Below, one piece after another: positions 1 to 8,945 of a stretch of DNA of 60,602 bases. Position 1 is the stretch's first letter, and every line of letters begins with the position of its first letter. The translations under genes were made by a program, and so were the position numbers. The stretch is from Marinobacterium ramblicola (GTDB taxonomy: Bacteria > Pseudomonadota > Gammaproteobacteria > Pseudomonadales > Balneatricaceae): assembly GCF_019084545.1 (NCBI RefSeq), contig NZ_JAHREP010000014.1, positions 87,051 to 147,652 on the forward strand. The letters are read 5' to 3'. The notes beneath the pieces are model-generated. The model made no database searches, was not told where the DNA came from, and saw only the letters and a program-made list of their open reading frames with translations.

Positions 1-77
1 GCGCCCGTAGCTCAGCTGGATAGAGTACCTGGCTACGAACCAGGCGGTCAGAGGTTCGAATCCTCTCGGGCGCGCCA
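1..77 (+). tRNA. tRNA-Arg (anticodon ACG)
   Basis: A full cloverleaf is visible. The 7-bp acceptor stem GCGCCCG pairs with CGGGCGC. The anticodon stem CCTGG/CCAGG encloses the loop CTACGAA with anticodon ACG. The T arm AGAGG-TTCGAAT-CCTCT is followed by discriminator G and an encoded CCA. The gene begins at the first base of the window, so its promoter lies outside. Only about 25 bases separate it from thiI, so read-through into thiI is possible; thiI makes a tRNA modification. Confidence 0.97.
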
Positions 78-102
78 CTTATTTCCCCCGCATACATTTC
101 CC

Positions 103-1578
103 ATGAAATTCATTATCAAGCTGTTTCCAGAGATTACGATCAAGAGCCGCCCGGTTCGCAAGCGTCTGATCGCACGTCTGCAGAACAATATTCAGATTAT
201 CCTGGCGCGGATAGAGCCGAGTGCGAAAGTGAGTAGCTTTTGGGATAAGCTCGAAGTTACCTTTGATCACGAGGCCGTTGGTGACGTCGCTGCCGTTCGT
301 GATGCCCTGGTTGATGCCATGGCCAGAATACCGGGTATCCAGAATTTCCTCGAAGTGGAGCAATACCCACTGGGTGATTTTCATCAGGTCTACGAGCTGA
401 CTCGGCAGGCGTATGCCGAGCGTATCAAGGGCAAGACCTTCAAGGTGCGCGTGCGCCGCAGCGGTAAGCACGAGTTCACTTCGGTGGAGTTGGAGCGTTA
501 TGTCGGCGGAGGTCTGCGTCAGCATACCGAGGCCGCTGGCGTCGATGTGCATAAGCCGGAGGTCTGGGTCGATCTTGAGGTGCGGGACGACAGGCTGTTT
601 ATCATATCGCAGATCCACAAGGGGATCGGCGGTTATCCGCTGGGCACCCAGGAGCCGGTGTTGTCGCTGATCTCCGGAGGCTTCGATTCCATCGTCGCGT
701 CCTGGATGACCATGCGTCGCGGTTGCAAGACCCACTTTCTGTTTTTCAATCTGGGCGGTTATGCGCACGAGATCGGCGTAAAACAGGTATCGCTGTATCT
801 GTGGCGTCGCTATGGCTCATCCGCGCGGGTCAAATTTATCACCGTGCCCTTCGAAGAGGTGGTGGGTGAGATTCTGCAGAGTATCGATCGCTCGCATATG
901 GGTGTTGTGCTCAAGCGGATGATGATGCGGGCCGCCGACCGTGTCGCCGATCGCATGAATATCCCGGCGCTGGTAACCGGCGAGAGTATCGCCCAGGTGT
1001 CGAGTCAGACGCTGCCCAACCTGAGTCTGATCGATAACGTAGCGGAGCATCTGGTACTGCGTCCGCTGATCACCATGGACAAGCCCGATATCATCGATCA
1101 ATGTCGTGCGCTAGGTGCCTTTGAGTTTGCCAGCGCGATGCCGGAGTTCTGCGGCGTGATCTCGGATAAGCCTACAACGGCGGCCAAGCGTGATCGCGTC
1201 GAGCGGGAGGAGCGGGGGTTTGACTTTGAGGTGCTGGATCGGGCGCTGGCGGCGGCTGAAGTGATCAGCATCGATGAGATTGTGGAAAATCAAAATATCA
1301 ACTCTGAGATCGAGGCGTTGACCCGGGTTGACGTGGATCAGGTTATTGTCGATATCCGCGCACCTCAGGAAGAGGAGAGAAAGCCGCTCAATATGCCGGG
1401 TTGTGACATATTGAAGATCCCGTTTTATAAGTTGGAGCAAGAGATTGAATTGCTCGACAAGCGTCGGAAATACCTGCTTTATTGCGAAAAAGGTGTTATG
1501 AGTCAGATGCATGCGCAGCATCTGACGGAAAAGGGATATCCCAATATCGGTGTCTTTCGACTAGCCGCTCCTAAATGA
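103..1578 (+). CDS. thiI: tRNA 4-thiouridine synthase / thiamine sulfurtransferase ThiI
   Basis: ThiI makes 4-thiouridine at position 8 of tRNAs and can also supply sulfur for the thiazole of thiamine. The 491-residue protein is close in length to the enterobacterial enzyme. It starts with a ferredoxin-like/THUMP RNA-binding region (roughly residues 1-170). The PP-loop SGGFDS at 191-196 adenylates uracil. A C-terminal rhodanese domain has the persulfide cysteine C461 in the context LLYCEKG. The partner cysteine for the catalytic disulfide is present in EFCGVISDKP. The ATG follows tRNA-Arg directly, and a terminator hairpin overlaps the stop codon, so this is a single-gene unit or is co-transcribed with the tRNA. 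Confidence 0.96.
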   Translation: MKFIIKLFPEITIKSRPVRKRLIARLQNNIQIILARIEPSAKVSSFWDKLEVTFDHEAVGDVAAVRDALVDAMARIPGIQNFLEVEQYPLGDFHQVYELTRQAYAERIKGKTFKVRVRRSGKHEFTSVELERYVGGGLRQHTEAAGVDVHKPEVWVDLEVRDDRLFIISQIHKGIGGYPLGTQEPVLSLISGGFDSIVASWMTMRRGCKTHFLFFNLGGYAHEIGVKQVSLYLWRRYGSSARVKFITVPFEEVVGEILQSIDRSHMGVVLKRMMMRAADRVADRMNIPALVTGESIAQVSSQTLPNLSLIDNVAEHLVLRPLITMDKPDIIDQCRALGAFEFASAMPEFCGVISDKPTTAAKRDRVEREERGFDFEVLDRALAAAEVISIDEIVENQNINSEIEALTRVDVDQVIVDIRAPQEEERKPLNMPGCDILKIPFYKLEQEIELLDKRRKYLLYCEKGVMSQMHAQHLTEKGYPNIGVFRLAAPK

Positions 1579-1589
1579 GCGGCTTTTTT
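1563..1589 (+). terminator. Rho-independent terminator of thiI
   Basis: The arms AGCCGCTC and GAGCGGCT enclose a six-base loop (CTAAAT) and are followed by a run of T. The stem overlaps the last codons and the stop of thiI. Confidence 0.88.
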
Positions 1590-1918
1590 GTACATGGAGG
1601 TATTTGTCCTGCGAGCACATGGATGCGCAGGAGCGGCAAGGCTCAGGAGTACTCATAATCAAAACCTTATTGTACTGATAAGGTTTTGATTATCGGTGAT
1701 TTTTGTAAAAAAATTACATAATGTCGACGATGTTGCTTTTGCATTACCTCTATGGGCAGAATAACCCGCTCGGTTTCGTTGGTTTACATGTCTTGGTGAC
1801 AAGTTTCCGGCAAGCCGGTTCATCTGTCCATCATGAGACTGCCCACAGATGTGCAGTCCGCGCGACCAAAAGCCGCTGATGGGCGAAAGGGTTACGTAAC
1901 GAACAGGAGCACCCATAG
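1579..1918. other. 340-base intergenic region upstream of oadGAB
   Basis: No gene is visible between thiI and oadG. The region holds the tail of the thiI terminator, a perfect 16-bp inverted repeat (1655-1693), a short dyad CCGGC-AA-GCCGG near 1808-1819 and the 10-bp palindrome GTTACGTAAC at 1891-1900. The last lies about 18 bases before the oadG start and could be an operator. I could not place a convincing sigma-70 promoter or recognise a known riboswitch, although the length leaves room for a structured leader. Confidence 0.5.
1655..1693. repeat. Perfect 16-bp inverted repeat, 7-base loop
   Basis: The left arm ATAATCAAAACCTTAT (1655-1670) and right arm ATAAGGTTTTGATTAT (1678-1693) are exact reverse complements around TGTACTG. 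No T-run follows on either strand, so it is not a typical terminator. It lies between thiI and oadG and may be a regulator site or an RNA hairpin. Confidence 0.85.
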
Positions 1919-2170
1919 ATGGATAATCTGCTATCAGAAGGCCTTGAACTGCTGGTCTTCGGTATGGGTTTCGTCTTTGTCTTTCTGACGCTGCTGGTTA
2001 TCAGCACCGGTTTCATGTCGAAGCTGGTCAACAAGTATATGCCGGCCCCTGCGCCCCAGGCCAAGCGCGCGCGCGCAAATGCTAGCGCTCTGCCCAAGGC
2101 GAATAGTGGGGCAAAAAACGACGAGCTGATCGCCGTTATGACCGCAGCCGTGCATAAATACCGCTCGTAA
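1919..2170 (+). CDS. oadG: Oxaloacetate decarboxylase gamma chain OadG
   Basis: OadG is the small membrane-anchored subunit of the sodium-pumping oxaloacetate decarboxylase; it holds the alpha and beta subunits together. The 83-residue protein has one hydrophobic segment near the N terminus (about residues 10-32, LLVFGMGFVFVFLTLLVIS). A basic, Ala/Pro-rich cytoplasmic tail follows, as usual for the family. An AGGAGC Shine-Dalgarno sequence stands before the ATG. It is the first gene of oadGAB, with oadA starting 44 bases after its stop. The short family is poorly conserved, so position in the operon is the strongest argument. Confidence 0.9.
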   Translation: MDNLLSEGLELLVFGMGFVFVFLTLLVISTGFMSKLVNKYMPAPAPQAKRARANASALPKANSGAKNDELIAVMTAAVHKYRS

Positions 2171-2214
2171 GCAGCACCTATAACCATAAACGAGATTGAG
2201 ATAAGGCCAATCCC

Positions 2215-3996
2215 ATGTCCGACGCTAAGAAAGCACTAGGCATTACCGACGTCGTGCTGCGAGATGCGCATCAGTCCCTGTTTGCGACTCGTCTGCGACT
2301 CGATGATATGTTGCCGATCGCCGAGAAACTCGACAAGGTCGGTTACTGGTCCCTCGAAAGCTGGGGGGGCGCGACCTTCGATTCCTGCATCCGTTATCTG
2401 GGTGAGGATCCCTGGGCTCGCATTCGCGAGTTGAAAGCCGTCATGCCGAATACCCGTCAGCAGATGCTGCTGCGTGGCCAGAACCTGCTGGGCTACCGCC
2501 ATTATGCCGATGACGTGGTGGAAAAGTTCGTTGAGCGCGCCGCGGTCAGCGGTATCGATGTGTTCCGTATCTTCGATGCGATGAACGATCCGCGCAACCT
2601 GGAAACCGCGATCAGGGCGGTCAAGGCCACCGGTAAGCATGCGCAGGGCACCATCTCCTATACCACCAGTCCGGTGCACACCATCGAGATGTGGGTCGAG
2701 TACGCTAAAACGCTGGAAGAGATGGGCGCCGATTCCATTGCGATCAAGGATATGTCGGGCATCCTGACGCCTTATGGTGCTTTCGATCTCGTTTCACGCC
2801 TGAAAGCACAGACCGGTCTTGAGGTGCAGCTGCATGCACATGCGACCGCCGGTCTGTCCGATATGACCATTCTCAAGGCTGTCGAAGCCGGTATCGACCG
2901 CGTCGATACCGCGATCTCCTCCATGTCGATGACCTACGGCCACACCGCGACCGAGTCCGTTGTTGCCGCGCTGGCCGGTACCGACCGGGATACCGGTCTC
3001 GATCTGTTGCTGCTGGAAGAGATCGCTCACTACTTCCGCGAAGTGCGGAAGAAGTACGCGAAATTCGAGGGCTCTCTGCGCGGTACCGACTCCCGCATCC
3101 TGGTGGCCCAGGTCCCGGGTGGGATGTTGACCAATATGGAGAGCCAGCTGCGTGAGCAAGGCGCTTCCGACAAGTTTGATGAAGTGCTGCATGAGATCCC
3201 GCGTGTTCGCGAAGATCTTGGCTATATCCCGCTGGTAACGCCGACCTCCCAGATCGTCGGTACGCAGGCGGTGATCAATGTGCTGATGGGCGAGCGCTAC
3301 AAGACCATCTCCAAAGAGGTGCAGGGCGTGCTCAAGGGTGAGTACGGTGCGGCCCCCGCGCCATTCAATGCCGAACTTCAGGCGCGTGTGCTTGCCGGCG
3401 GTGAGCCGATTACCTGCCGTCCGGCAGATCTGCTGCAACCCGAGATGGACAAGCTGGTTGGCGAACTGAAACAGCTGTCCGGCGAAAAGGGGATCAAACT
3501 GGAGCAGGGCGAGCGCGAAATCGACGATGTCCTGACCTATGCTCTATTCCCTCAAATTGGTCTTAAATTCCTGGAAAACCGCGGCAATCCCGACGCCTTT
3601 GAACCCGCACCGACGCTTGAGGACGCTAAAGCCATGTCTGCACCGAAGAAATCCGGACCGGAAGTCTACACCATCACCGTAAATGGCCAGAGCTACGTGG
3701 TACAGGTAGCCGAGGGTGGCGATATCACCAACGTCGCACAGGCACCTGCTGCATCAGCAGCTCCGGCTCCGGCGGCTGGTAGTGGTGAGGAGGTTCCTGC
3801 GCCCCTGGCTGGCAACATATGGAAGGTAATGGTCAGCGCTGGCGAGTCGGTTCAGGAAGGCGATGTACTGGTGATCCTGGAAGCGATGAAGATGGAGACC
3901 GAAGTGCGTGCGGCGCGTGCTGGCCATATCGTGTCCATCGATGTCAAAGAAGGTGATGCCGTACAGGTCGGCGATTCACTCGTTACCCTGGCTTGA
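2215..3996 (+). CDS. oadA: Oxaloacetate decarboxylase alpha subunit OadA (biotin protein)
   Basis: OadA transfers the carboxyl group of oxaloacetate to biotin, which OadB then decarboxylates to drive Na+ export. The 593-residue protein begins with the TIM-barrel carboxyltransferase domain ([11 protein letters not shown] at 16-26, carbamylated-lysine candidate K178 in IAIKDMSG, metal ligands H207 and H209 in LHAHAT). A conserved carboxylase region follows, then an Ala/Pro-rich linker near residues 505-520. The C-terminal biotinyl domain carries the acceptor K559 in EAMKMET. All expected active-site residues are present. It is the middle gene of oadGAB. Confidence 0.96.
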   Translation: MSDAKKALGITDVVLRDAHQSLFATRLRLDDMLPIAEKLDKVGYWSLESWGGATFDSCIRYLGEDPWARIRELKAVMPNTRQQMLLRGQNLLGYRHYADDVVEKFVERAAVSGIDVFRIFDAMNDPRNLETAIRAVKATGKHAQGTISYTTSPVHTIEMWVEYAKTLEEMGADSIAIKDMSGILTPYGAFDLVSRLKAQTGLEVQLHAHATAGLSDMTILKAVEAGIDRVDTAISSMSMTYGHTATESVVAALAGTDRDTGLDLLLLEEIAHYFREVRKKYAKFEGSLRGTDSRILVAQVPGGMLTNMESQLREQGASDKFDEVLHEIPRVREDLGYIPLVTPTSQIVGTQAVINVLMGERYKTISKEVQGVLKGEYGAAPAPFNAELQARVLAGGEPITCRPADLLQPEMDKLVGELKQLSGEKGIKLEQGEREIDDVLTYALFPQIGLKFLENRGNPDAFEPAPTLEDAKAMSAPKKSGPEVYTITVNGQSYVVQVAEGGDITNVAQAPAASAAPAPAAGSGEEVPAPLAGNIWKVMVSAGESVQEGDVLVILEAMKMETEVRAARAGHIVSIDVKEGDAVQVGDSLVTLA

Positions 3997-4015
3997 TCCG
4001 CAAAAGGTGTGAGTA

Positions 4016-5317
4016 ATGGATAAGCTACTCAGTCTGTTTACGGCATCGGGCATATACAACATCAGCGCCGGTCAGGCGTTCATGATTGTGATCGGTCTGG
4101 TGCTGCTGTTTCTTGCGATCCGCAAGAACTTTGAGCCTCTGTTGTTGGTGCCGATCGGCTTTGGCGGTATTCTGGCGAATATCCCGGAAGCCGGTCTGGC
4201 GTTTTCGGCGGTGGAGAATGCGATTCACTTTGCAAAGCCGGAAGTGTTGACCGGGCTTGCCGCTGCGCTTGGCGTGGATGGTGCAGATCCTCAAGCACTG
4301 CTGCATGCGTACAAGGCGGCCTCGCACTCCGTGCATACCGCGGCAACCGATGTTGCCCTCGATGCCGGTTATAGCAACGGCATGCTGTATAACTTCTACC
4401 TGGTCGCCATCGCCTCGGGTGCTGCACCTCTGGTCATCTTCATGGGTGTCGGTGCGATGACCGATTTCGGCCCGCTGCTGGCAAACCCCAAGACTCTGTT
4501 CCTGGGCGCGGCGGCTCAGTTCGGTATCTTCGCCACCATCATGGGCGCTGTAGCGTTGACGATGCTCGGTGTCATGGATTTCAGCATCCAGGATGCTGCA
4601 GCAATCGGTATCATTGGTGGTGCTGATGGTCCCACCGCGATCTATGTGGCCAGTCTGTTGGCGCCGCACCTACTGGGCGCGATTGCTGTAGCAGCTTACT
4701 CCTACATGGCACTGGTACCGCTGATTCAGCCACCCATCATGCGCCTGCTGACCACCGAGTCTGAGCGCAAGATCAAAATGACTCAGCTGCGTCATGTGTC
4801 GAAGACAGAGAAGATTCTGTTCCCGCTGGTACTGCTGATACTGGTGGCCCTGCTGCTGCCGGATGCGGCACCGCTGCTGGGGATGTTCTGCTTCGGTAAC
4901 CTGATGCGTGAGTGCGGCGTGGTTGATCGTCTCAGTGACACTGCCCAGAACGCGCTGATCAACATTGTGACCATCTTCCTTGGCCTGTCTGTCGGCTCCA
5001 AACTCAGCGCCGACAAGTTCCTGGATCTGGAAACGTTGGGCATTCTGGTACTGGGGGTTGTTGCCTTCGGTATCGGTACTGCTTGTGGCGTGTTGATGGC
5101 GAAGCTGATGAATAAGCTCGAGGGTGGCAATGCGATCAACCCGCTGATCGGTTCGGCAGGGGTATCGGCTGTACCGATGGCCGCCCGTGTGTCCAACAAG
5201 CTGGGCCTGGAAGCGAATCCGCAGAACTTCCTGCTGATGCATGCCATGGGACCCAACGTGGCCGGGGTTATCGGCTCCGCGGTTGCCGCAGGTGTGATGA
5301 TCAAGTTTGTCGGCTAA
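4016..5317 (+). CDS. oadB: Oxaloacetate decarboxylase beta subunit OadB (Na+ pump)
   Basis: OadB is the polytopic inner-membrane subunit that decarboxylates carboxybiotin and moves Na+ outward. The 433-residue protein has many hydrophobic segments and the family hallmark [12 protein letters not shown] (near residue 203), whose aspartate is central to sodium coupling and decarboxylation. A second conserved stretch, [18 protein letters not shown], is near the C terminus. It starts 19 bases after oadA and ends at a bidirectional-looking terminator, completing oadGAB. A sodium pump of this kind fits a marine or salt-adapted bacterium. Confidence 0.95.
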   Translation: MDKLLSLFTASGIYNISAGQAFMIVIGLVLLFLAIRKNFEPLLLVPIGFGGILANIPEAGLAFSAVENAIHFAKPEVLTGLAAALGVDGADPQALLHAYKAASHSVHTAATDVALDAGYSNGMLYNFYLVAIASGAAPLVIFMGVGAMTDFGPLLANPKTLFLGAAAQFGIFATIMGAVALTMLGVMDFSIQDAAAIGIIGGADGPTAIYVASLLAPHLLGAIAVAAYSYMALVPLIQPPIMRLLTTESERKIKMTQLRHVSKTEKILFPLVLLILVALLLPDAAPLLGMFCFGNLMRECGVVDRLSDTAQNALINIVTIFLGLSVGSKLSADKFLDLETLGILVLGVVAFGIGTACGVLMAKLMNKLEGGNAINPLIGSAGVSAVPMAARVSNKLGLEANPQNFLLMHAMGPNVAGVIGSAVAAGVMIKFVG

Positions 5318-5330
5318 CGCCGGAGGTTGG

Positions 5331-5360
5331 AAAAAGGGCTGCCCGGTGCAGTCCTTTTTC
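5331..5360. terminator. Terminator between convergent oadB and HDAC-like gene
   Basis: The arms AAAAAGGGCTGC and GCAGTCCTTTTT pair with one G-T pair around CCGGT. A T-run on the plus strand and the A-run opposite let it work in both directions between convergent genes. Confidence 0.85.
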
Positions 5361-5375
5361 GTTCCTGCTGCGTAG

Positions 5376-6299
5376 TTATTCGGCGCTCAGCGCCTCGATG
5401 TGGGCAAGGACGCTGAAGGCGAGGGCGACCGGGTTGTAGCCGCCTTCGAGTACCGATACGACGCGTCCACCGCACAGCGAATCGGCAGCCGACAGTATCT
5501 GCTCGGTTACCCAGCGGTAATCCTCCTCCTCCAGATTCAGGTCGGCCATGGGATCCTCCTTGTGGGCGTCGAATCCCGCAGAGATGAATATCATGTCGGG
5601 CTTGTGGGCATGCAACGCGGGTAGCCAGCGCTGTTCGATGGCATCGCGCCAATCGCTGGCCGGGCTGAACGCGGCCAGCGGGCAGTTGATGATGTTGGGG
5701 CGCTCGATTTCGGTATAGCGCTCCGGATAATAGGGGTGTTGGAAGGTCGAACACACCAGGACTTCCGGCCGATTCTGAAATATATCGACGGTTCCATTGC
5801 AGTGGTGCACGTCGAAATCGAGAATGGCGACGCGCTCGATTCCCTGGTGCTGAAGTGCACGGCATGCCGCGATGGCAACATTGTTGTAAAAACAGAAGCC
5901 CATCGCACTTTTGTACTCTGCGTGATGCCCGGGAGGGCGTACGGCGACGAAGGCGTTGCGGACCGAGCCGTTGAGCACGGCCTCAGTTGCAAGCACAGCC
6001 CCACCGGCTGCCAGATTGGCCGCATGCAGGGAGTCGGGACACAGGGCTGTGTCCTCGTCGGTATAGACGACCCCCTGCTCCGGCAGTTTCATCTCCAGTC
6101 GCGTCTGGTGCAGATCGGCGTGTGCCAGGCGGATCTGTTCAGCGGTGACCGGTACGGCTTCAAGTTGTAAAAGCCTGTCGAGCAGGCCGGTGCGTTCAAG
6201 TACGCGGCGAATTGCATGCAATCTGACCGGGCTTTCCGGATGCTCCGGACCCATATTGTGCAAGCTGCAATCCTGGTGGCTGACGAATGCTGTTGTCAT
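5376..6299 (-). CDS. Histone deacetylase family protein (class II HDAC-like amidohydrolase)
   Basis: The 307-residue protein belongs to the zinc-dependent histone deacetylase / acetylpolyamine amidohydrolase superfamily, which hydrolyses acetyl-lysine or acetylpolyamine amides. Visible motifs are HPESPVR (20-26), the active-site histidine pair in RPPGHHA (H125, H126), zinc ligands in DFDVHH (D163, H165) and SAGFDAH (D244), and the Glu-Gly-Gly-Tyr loop near 285-288. The usual HHG becomes HHC, a small variation next to the metal site. It is a single minus-strand gene facing oadB. The substrate cannot be told; acetylated proteins or polyamines are both possible. Confidence 0.92.
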   Translation of the reverse strand: MTTAFVSHQDCSLHNMGPEHPESPVRLHAIRRVLERTGLLDRLLQLEAVPVTAEQIRLAHADLHQTRLEMKLPEQGVVYTDEDTALCPDSLHAANLAAGGAVLATEAVLNGSVRNAFVAVRPPGHHAEYKSAMGFCFYNNVAIAACRALQHQGIERVAILDFDVHHCNGTVDIFQNRPEVLVCSTFQHPYYPERYTEIERPNIINCPLAAFSPASDWRDAIEQRWLPALHAHKPDMIFISAGFDAHKEDPMADLNLEEEDYRWVTEQILSAADSLCGGRVVSVLEGGYNPVALAFSVLAHIEALSAE

Positions 6300-6677
6300 T
6301 ATTTTTCCACTGTCTCAATCTGCCGCCTATTGTAGGTGAAAAGCGCTCGCTCTCCCCTTAGGCATAGGTCTTAACTTGTTATATACCGTCCTAAATGCAG
6401 CTTGACTAATAATGGCGAGAAAGAGTGGTGCTCGATACTCCAGGAGTTGACTCAGATCATGATGTGCAGGCCGAAACTTAAGTACTCTGTACCTACAGCA
6501 TAGAACTGTCTTTGGCACCGCGTGTTTTCACCCGACACCGGTGCCTTTTTCTTTGCCAGGTTTTTAAACCTGCTTGCTTCCGCACGGGCTGCAACCCTCT
6601 GTATACTCAATAAACCGTCATCTTCTCTTAGTGCGTATCGGTAAATTTGTCCGGTTCAGTAGGGTGAGCAGGGATCT
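6300..6677. other. 378-base divergent intergenic region with an orphan terminator
   Basis: This region separates the starts of the HDAC-like gene (minus) and the receiver/TPR gene (plus). No coding sequence of note is visible. A clear plus-strand terminator lies inside it at about 6514-6550, with no plus-strand gene upstream. That implies a short transcript (small RNA) or a terminated leader of the downstream gene. A TATACT hexamer at 6602-6607 could be the -10 of the downstream gene, but I see no well-spaced -35. Confidence 0.5.
6514..6550 (+). terminator. Orphan Rho-independent terminator
   Basis: GGCACCG-C-GTGT pairs with ACAC-CGGTGCC, giving an 11-bp stem with one bulged base, followed by five T. 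No annotated plus-strand gene ends here; see the small-RNA finding. Confidence 0.82.
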
Positions 6678-8288
6678 GTGGCTCCATCAAAAATCAATTA
6701 CGCCGACAAAAAGGTTCTGCTGGTCGAAAGCAGCGGCAATATGCGCGCGACCATCTTTTACATGCTGCGTGAACTCGGCGTTCAGAATCTGGTTGCAAAG
6801 ACGGTTAACGACCGGGTTTTGGAGGCCATACGCGAAGAGTCGTTCGATATTATTTTGCTCGGGCATAACAGCAGCGACGCCGTAAGTGGATTGCAGCTGC
6901 TGGAGGAAGCGCGTTTTCGTGGTTACGTCAGACCGACCGCTGTTTGGGTGTTCATGACCTCGGACGCATCGCAGGAGGTGGTCCTGCATGCGATCGACAG
7001 TCGTCCCGATGCGCTGTTGACCAAACCCTTTTCTGTTGACGAGCTGAAGCAGCGCCTCGATCAGCTGGTTTCGCGCAAGCGCATGCTGTACCCCGTCGAG
7101 CAGGCGATCGAGATCGGTGATCTGGAGGCCGCCATCGATGCCTGTGAAGATATACCGCGTGCCCACCCCTGCTTTGATCAGGCCAGACGCTTGAAAGCCC
7201 AGTGCTTGATCGATCTTGGACGGGTGCAGGAGGCGTACGAGTTTCTCGAGCGGCAGTACTGGCAGGGGGAAGATAAGGATACCGGGCTGATCATGGCGAA
7301 AGCGCTTTACCTTCTTGATCGGCTTAAAGAGGCCGCGGAGCTGTTGAGCAAGCTGATCGAGACGCACCCGCTGTTGATCGCGGCCTATGATCTCTTGGCG
7401 CGAGTGCTTGAGCGTGATGGGCAGCTGCATCACGCCAGGGATACGCTGAAGGAAGCAACGGAAAAGGCGCCTCTGGGCATTCCCCGGCAGATGGAGTTGG
7501 GGCGTGTCGCGATGCAGACCGATGCTCTGGATGTCGCTGATGGGGCCTATAAGCGCTCAATCGTCTTGGGGCGGCAAAGCTGTTACCGCTCCGCTGAGCC
7601 TTTTCTTCGCCTGGCCAATGTGCGTCGTTTGGAGATGAAGGGAGCTCAGTCTAGGCAGGTGTTGGATCTCAGAAACGAGGTGGACACCCTGCTGAACACC
7701 GCGGAGTTCCGTTTTCCCCGTGATCCGGCGCTAAATGTGCGCACCGCCTTGTTGCGTAGCCAGGTTGCGCATGATTTGGCAGAGCCTGAAGAGGCCAGTA
7801 GGCTCAAGAGCGAAGCTCGTGCGTTGAATCAGCAGCTCGACTCGCCGCTGGATCTGACGCGTGAAGAGCTGGTGCTTAGCGGCGATAAGGTGCCGATGCT
7901 TGAGCCTGAGAGCGAGCTCAGACAGTTCTCGGAAGCTCGCAAGTCCAAGCGCGACCAGGCGATGGCGAGCAAGGTCAACCGCCTCGGTATCAAGCACTAT
8001 ATGGCTGGCAAGTATGCGCAGGCGATCCGGTATTTCGGCATGGCGATCGAGTATGATCCCGGCTATCCAGCGGCGTTGTTGAACCTGGCGCAGCTCTATC
8101 TGGAGAGTGCTCGCGACGGAGTGGAAAAGCGCGAGGAGCGGCTGAAGATGGTCGATCGCTATCTGCGATTGACTGAGCGTCTGCAACTGGCGGATACCGA
8201 ACGGGAGCGATTGCTGCAGTTCAAAGGGCTGCGGACGCGGTCGGTAGAGTTTCTGACGGACGGGTCGCTCGGACCTCTGCTGAGGTAG
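6678..8288 (+). CDS. Pseudo-receiver domain protein with TPR repeats
   Basis: The 536-residue protein starts at GTG (a GGG-rich stretch lies 5-8 bases upstream). Residues 10-130 have a response-regulator fold: VLLVESS at strand 1, MTSDAS at strand 4 and the conserved lysine K116 in LTKPF. The phosphoacceptor aspartate expected near residue 62 is replaced (DIILLGHNSSD) and the acidic pair at 17-18 is Glu-Ser, so normal phosphorylation looks unlikely. The rest is helical with TPR-like repeats, for example YMAGKYAQAIRYFGMAIEYD near the C terminus, suggesting a protein-interaction scaffold. It stands before the flagellar/chemotaxis block, but its role is unknown. Confidence 0.85.
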   Translation: MAPSKINYADKKVLLVESSGNMRATIFYMLRELGVQNLVAKTVNDRVLEAIREESFDIILLGHNSSDAVSGLQLLEEARFRGYVRPTAVWVFMTSDASQEVVLHAIDSRPDALLTKPFSVDELKQRLDQLVSRKRMLYPVEQAIEIGDLEAAIDACEDIPRAHPCFDQARRLKAQCLIDLGRVQEAYEFLERQYWQGEDKDTGLIMAKALYLLDRLKEAAELLSKLIETHPLLIAAYDLLARVLERDGQLHHARDTLKEATEKAPLGIPRQMELGRVAMQTDALDVADGAYKRSIVLGRQSCYRSAEPFLRLANVRRLEMKGAQSRQVLDLRNEVDTLLNTAEFRFPRDPALNVRTALLRSQVAHDLAEPEEASRLKSEARALNQQLDSPLDLTREELVLSGDKVPMLEPESELRQFSEARKSKRDQAMASKVNRLGIKHYMAGKYAQAIRYFGMAIEYDPGYPAALLNLAQLYLESARDGVEKREERLKMVDRYLRLTERLQLADTERERLLQFKGLRTRSVEFLTDGSLGPLLR

Positions 8289-8301
8289 TGGGCTGAGGTA
8301 G

Positions 8302-8376
8302 TGGCCTCCCCACCAGGATTCGAACCTGGATCTAACCCTTAGGAGGGGTTTATTCTATCCATTGAACTATGGGGAG
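8302..8376 (-). tRNA. tRNA-Arg (anticodon CCT)
   Basis: On the minus strand the acceptor stem CTCCCCA pairs with TGGGGAG. The anticodon stem AACCC/GGGTT encloses CTCCTAA (anticodon CCT). The T arm CCAGG-TTCGAAT-CCTGG is followed by discriminator G and an encoded CCA. It lies 56 bases after the flgN stop on the same strand and has its own promoter. Confidence 0.97.
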
Positions 8377-8385
8377 ACGGCGCGC

Positions 8386-8415
8386 ATTGTAGCGATAAAA
8401 AGGATCTACTGCCAG
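8386..8415 (-). promoter_or_regulatory. Probable sigma-70 promoter of tRNA-Arg(CCT)
   Basis: On the minus strand CTGGCA is followed after 18 bases by TACAAT. A GC-rich discriminator (GCGCGCCGT) then leads to the tRNA 5' end 9-10 bases after the -10. The GC-rich discriminator is typical of growth-rate-controlled stable RNA promoters. Confidence 0.55.
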
Positions 8416-8432
8416 GCGCGGTGAGCGGGATA

Positions 8433-8921
8433 TCAGGCTTTGCCGATCCTGCTCTGGGTGCTGAAGTTGTTGCTCTTTCCTGAGCTGCCGTAAAGCTGGC
8501 TCTTCTGGTTTTTCCCCTGCAACATATTGAGGAGGCGCTCGGTGCTCTCCTGGCCGCGCAGAATGATCTGCTGATTGACCCTGCTTTCCTGTTGAACCTG
8601 TTCCAGAGTCTCGGACAGTGCCTGCCACTGTTCGCTTAATTTAAGCGCGTGTGCTTGCGGTAGGGAGTTCAGGTACTGCTCCCAGCCTTCCGCCGATAGC
8701 TCGACGCCGTGGCTGGACAGGAGATTATGGCGTGCGGTGAAGTTCTCCTGCACGGCAGCCAGTAGTGATTCCTTGGACGAGGTGGCACGCTGTAAGGCTT
8801 CTAGATCTCGACTTTCGAGCGCGCTGCGCTCCTCCTGCAGCCGTTTTTGCAGTTCGCGAAGCAACTCCACGCCCTGTTCAACCAGAGGGTGGAGTTGGTC
8901 AGGATTTGGCGGGTTCGACAT
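8433..8921 (-). CDS. flgN: Flagellar export chaperone FlgN
   Basis: FlgN binds the hook-filament junction proteins FlgK and FlgL in the cytoplasm and delivers them to the flagellar export gate. The 162-residue product is a helical, Gln/Glu/Leu-rich coiled-coil protein of the expected size, with no membrane segment. Sequence is weakly conserved in this family. The identification rests on fold-like composition and on its place just downstream of flgM on the same strand, the order seen in Pseudomonas. It is probably transcribed from the sigma-28 promoter of flgM. Confidence 0.85.
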   Translation of the reverse strand: MSNPPNPDQLHPLVEQGVELLRELQKRLQEERSALESRDLEALQRATSSKESLLAAVQENFTARHNLLSSHGVELSAEGWEQYLNSLPQAHALKLSEQWQALSETLEQVQQESRVNQQIILRGQESTERLLNMLQGKNQKSQLYGSSGKSNNFSTQSRIGKA

Positions 8922-8945
8922 CGGTTAGTCGTACTTCAACAGAGA

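Noticed and set aside
5314-5865. Minus-strand alternative frame within the HDAC-like gene
   Set aside because: The other frame contains all the zinc and histidine motifs of the HDAC family; this one shows none.
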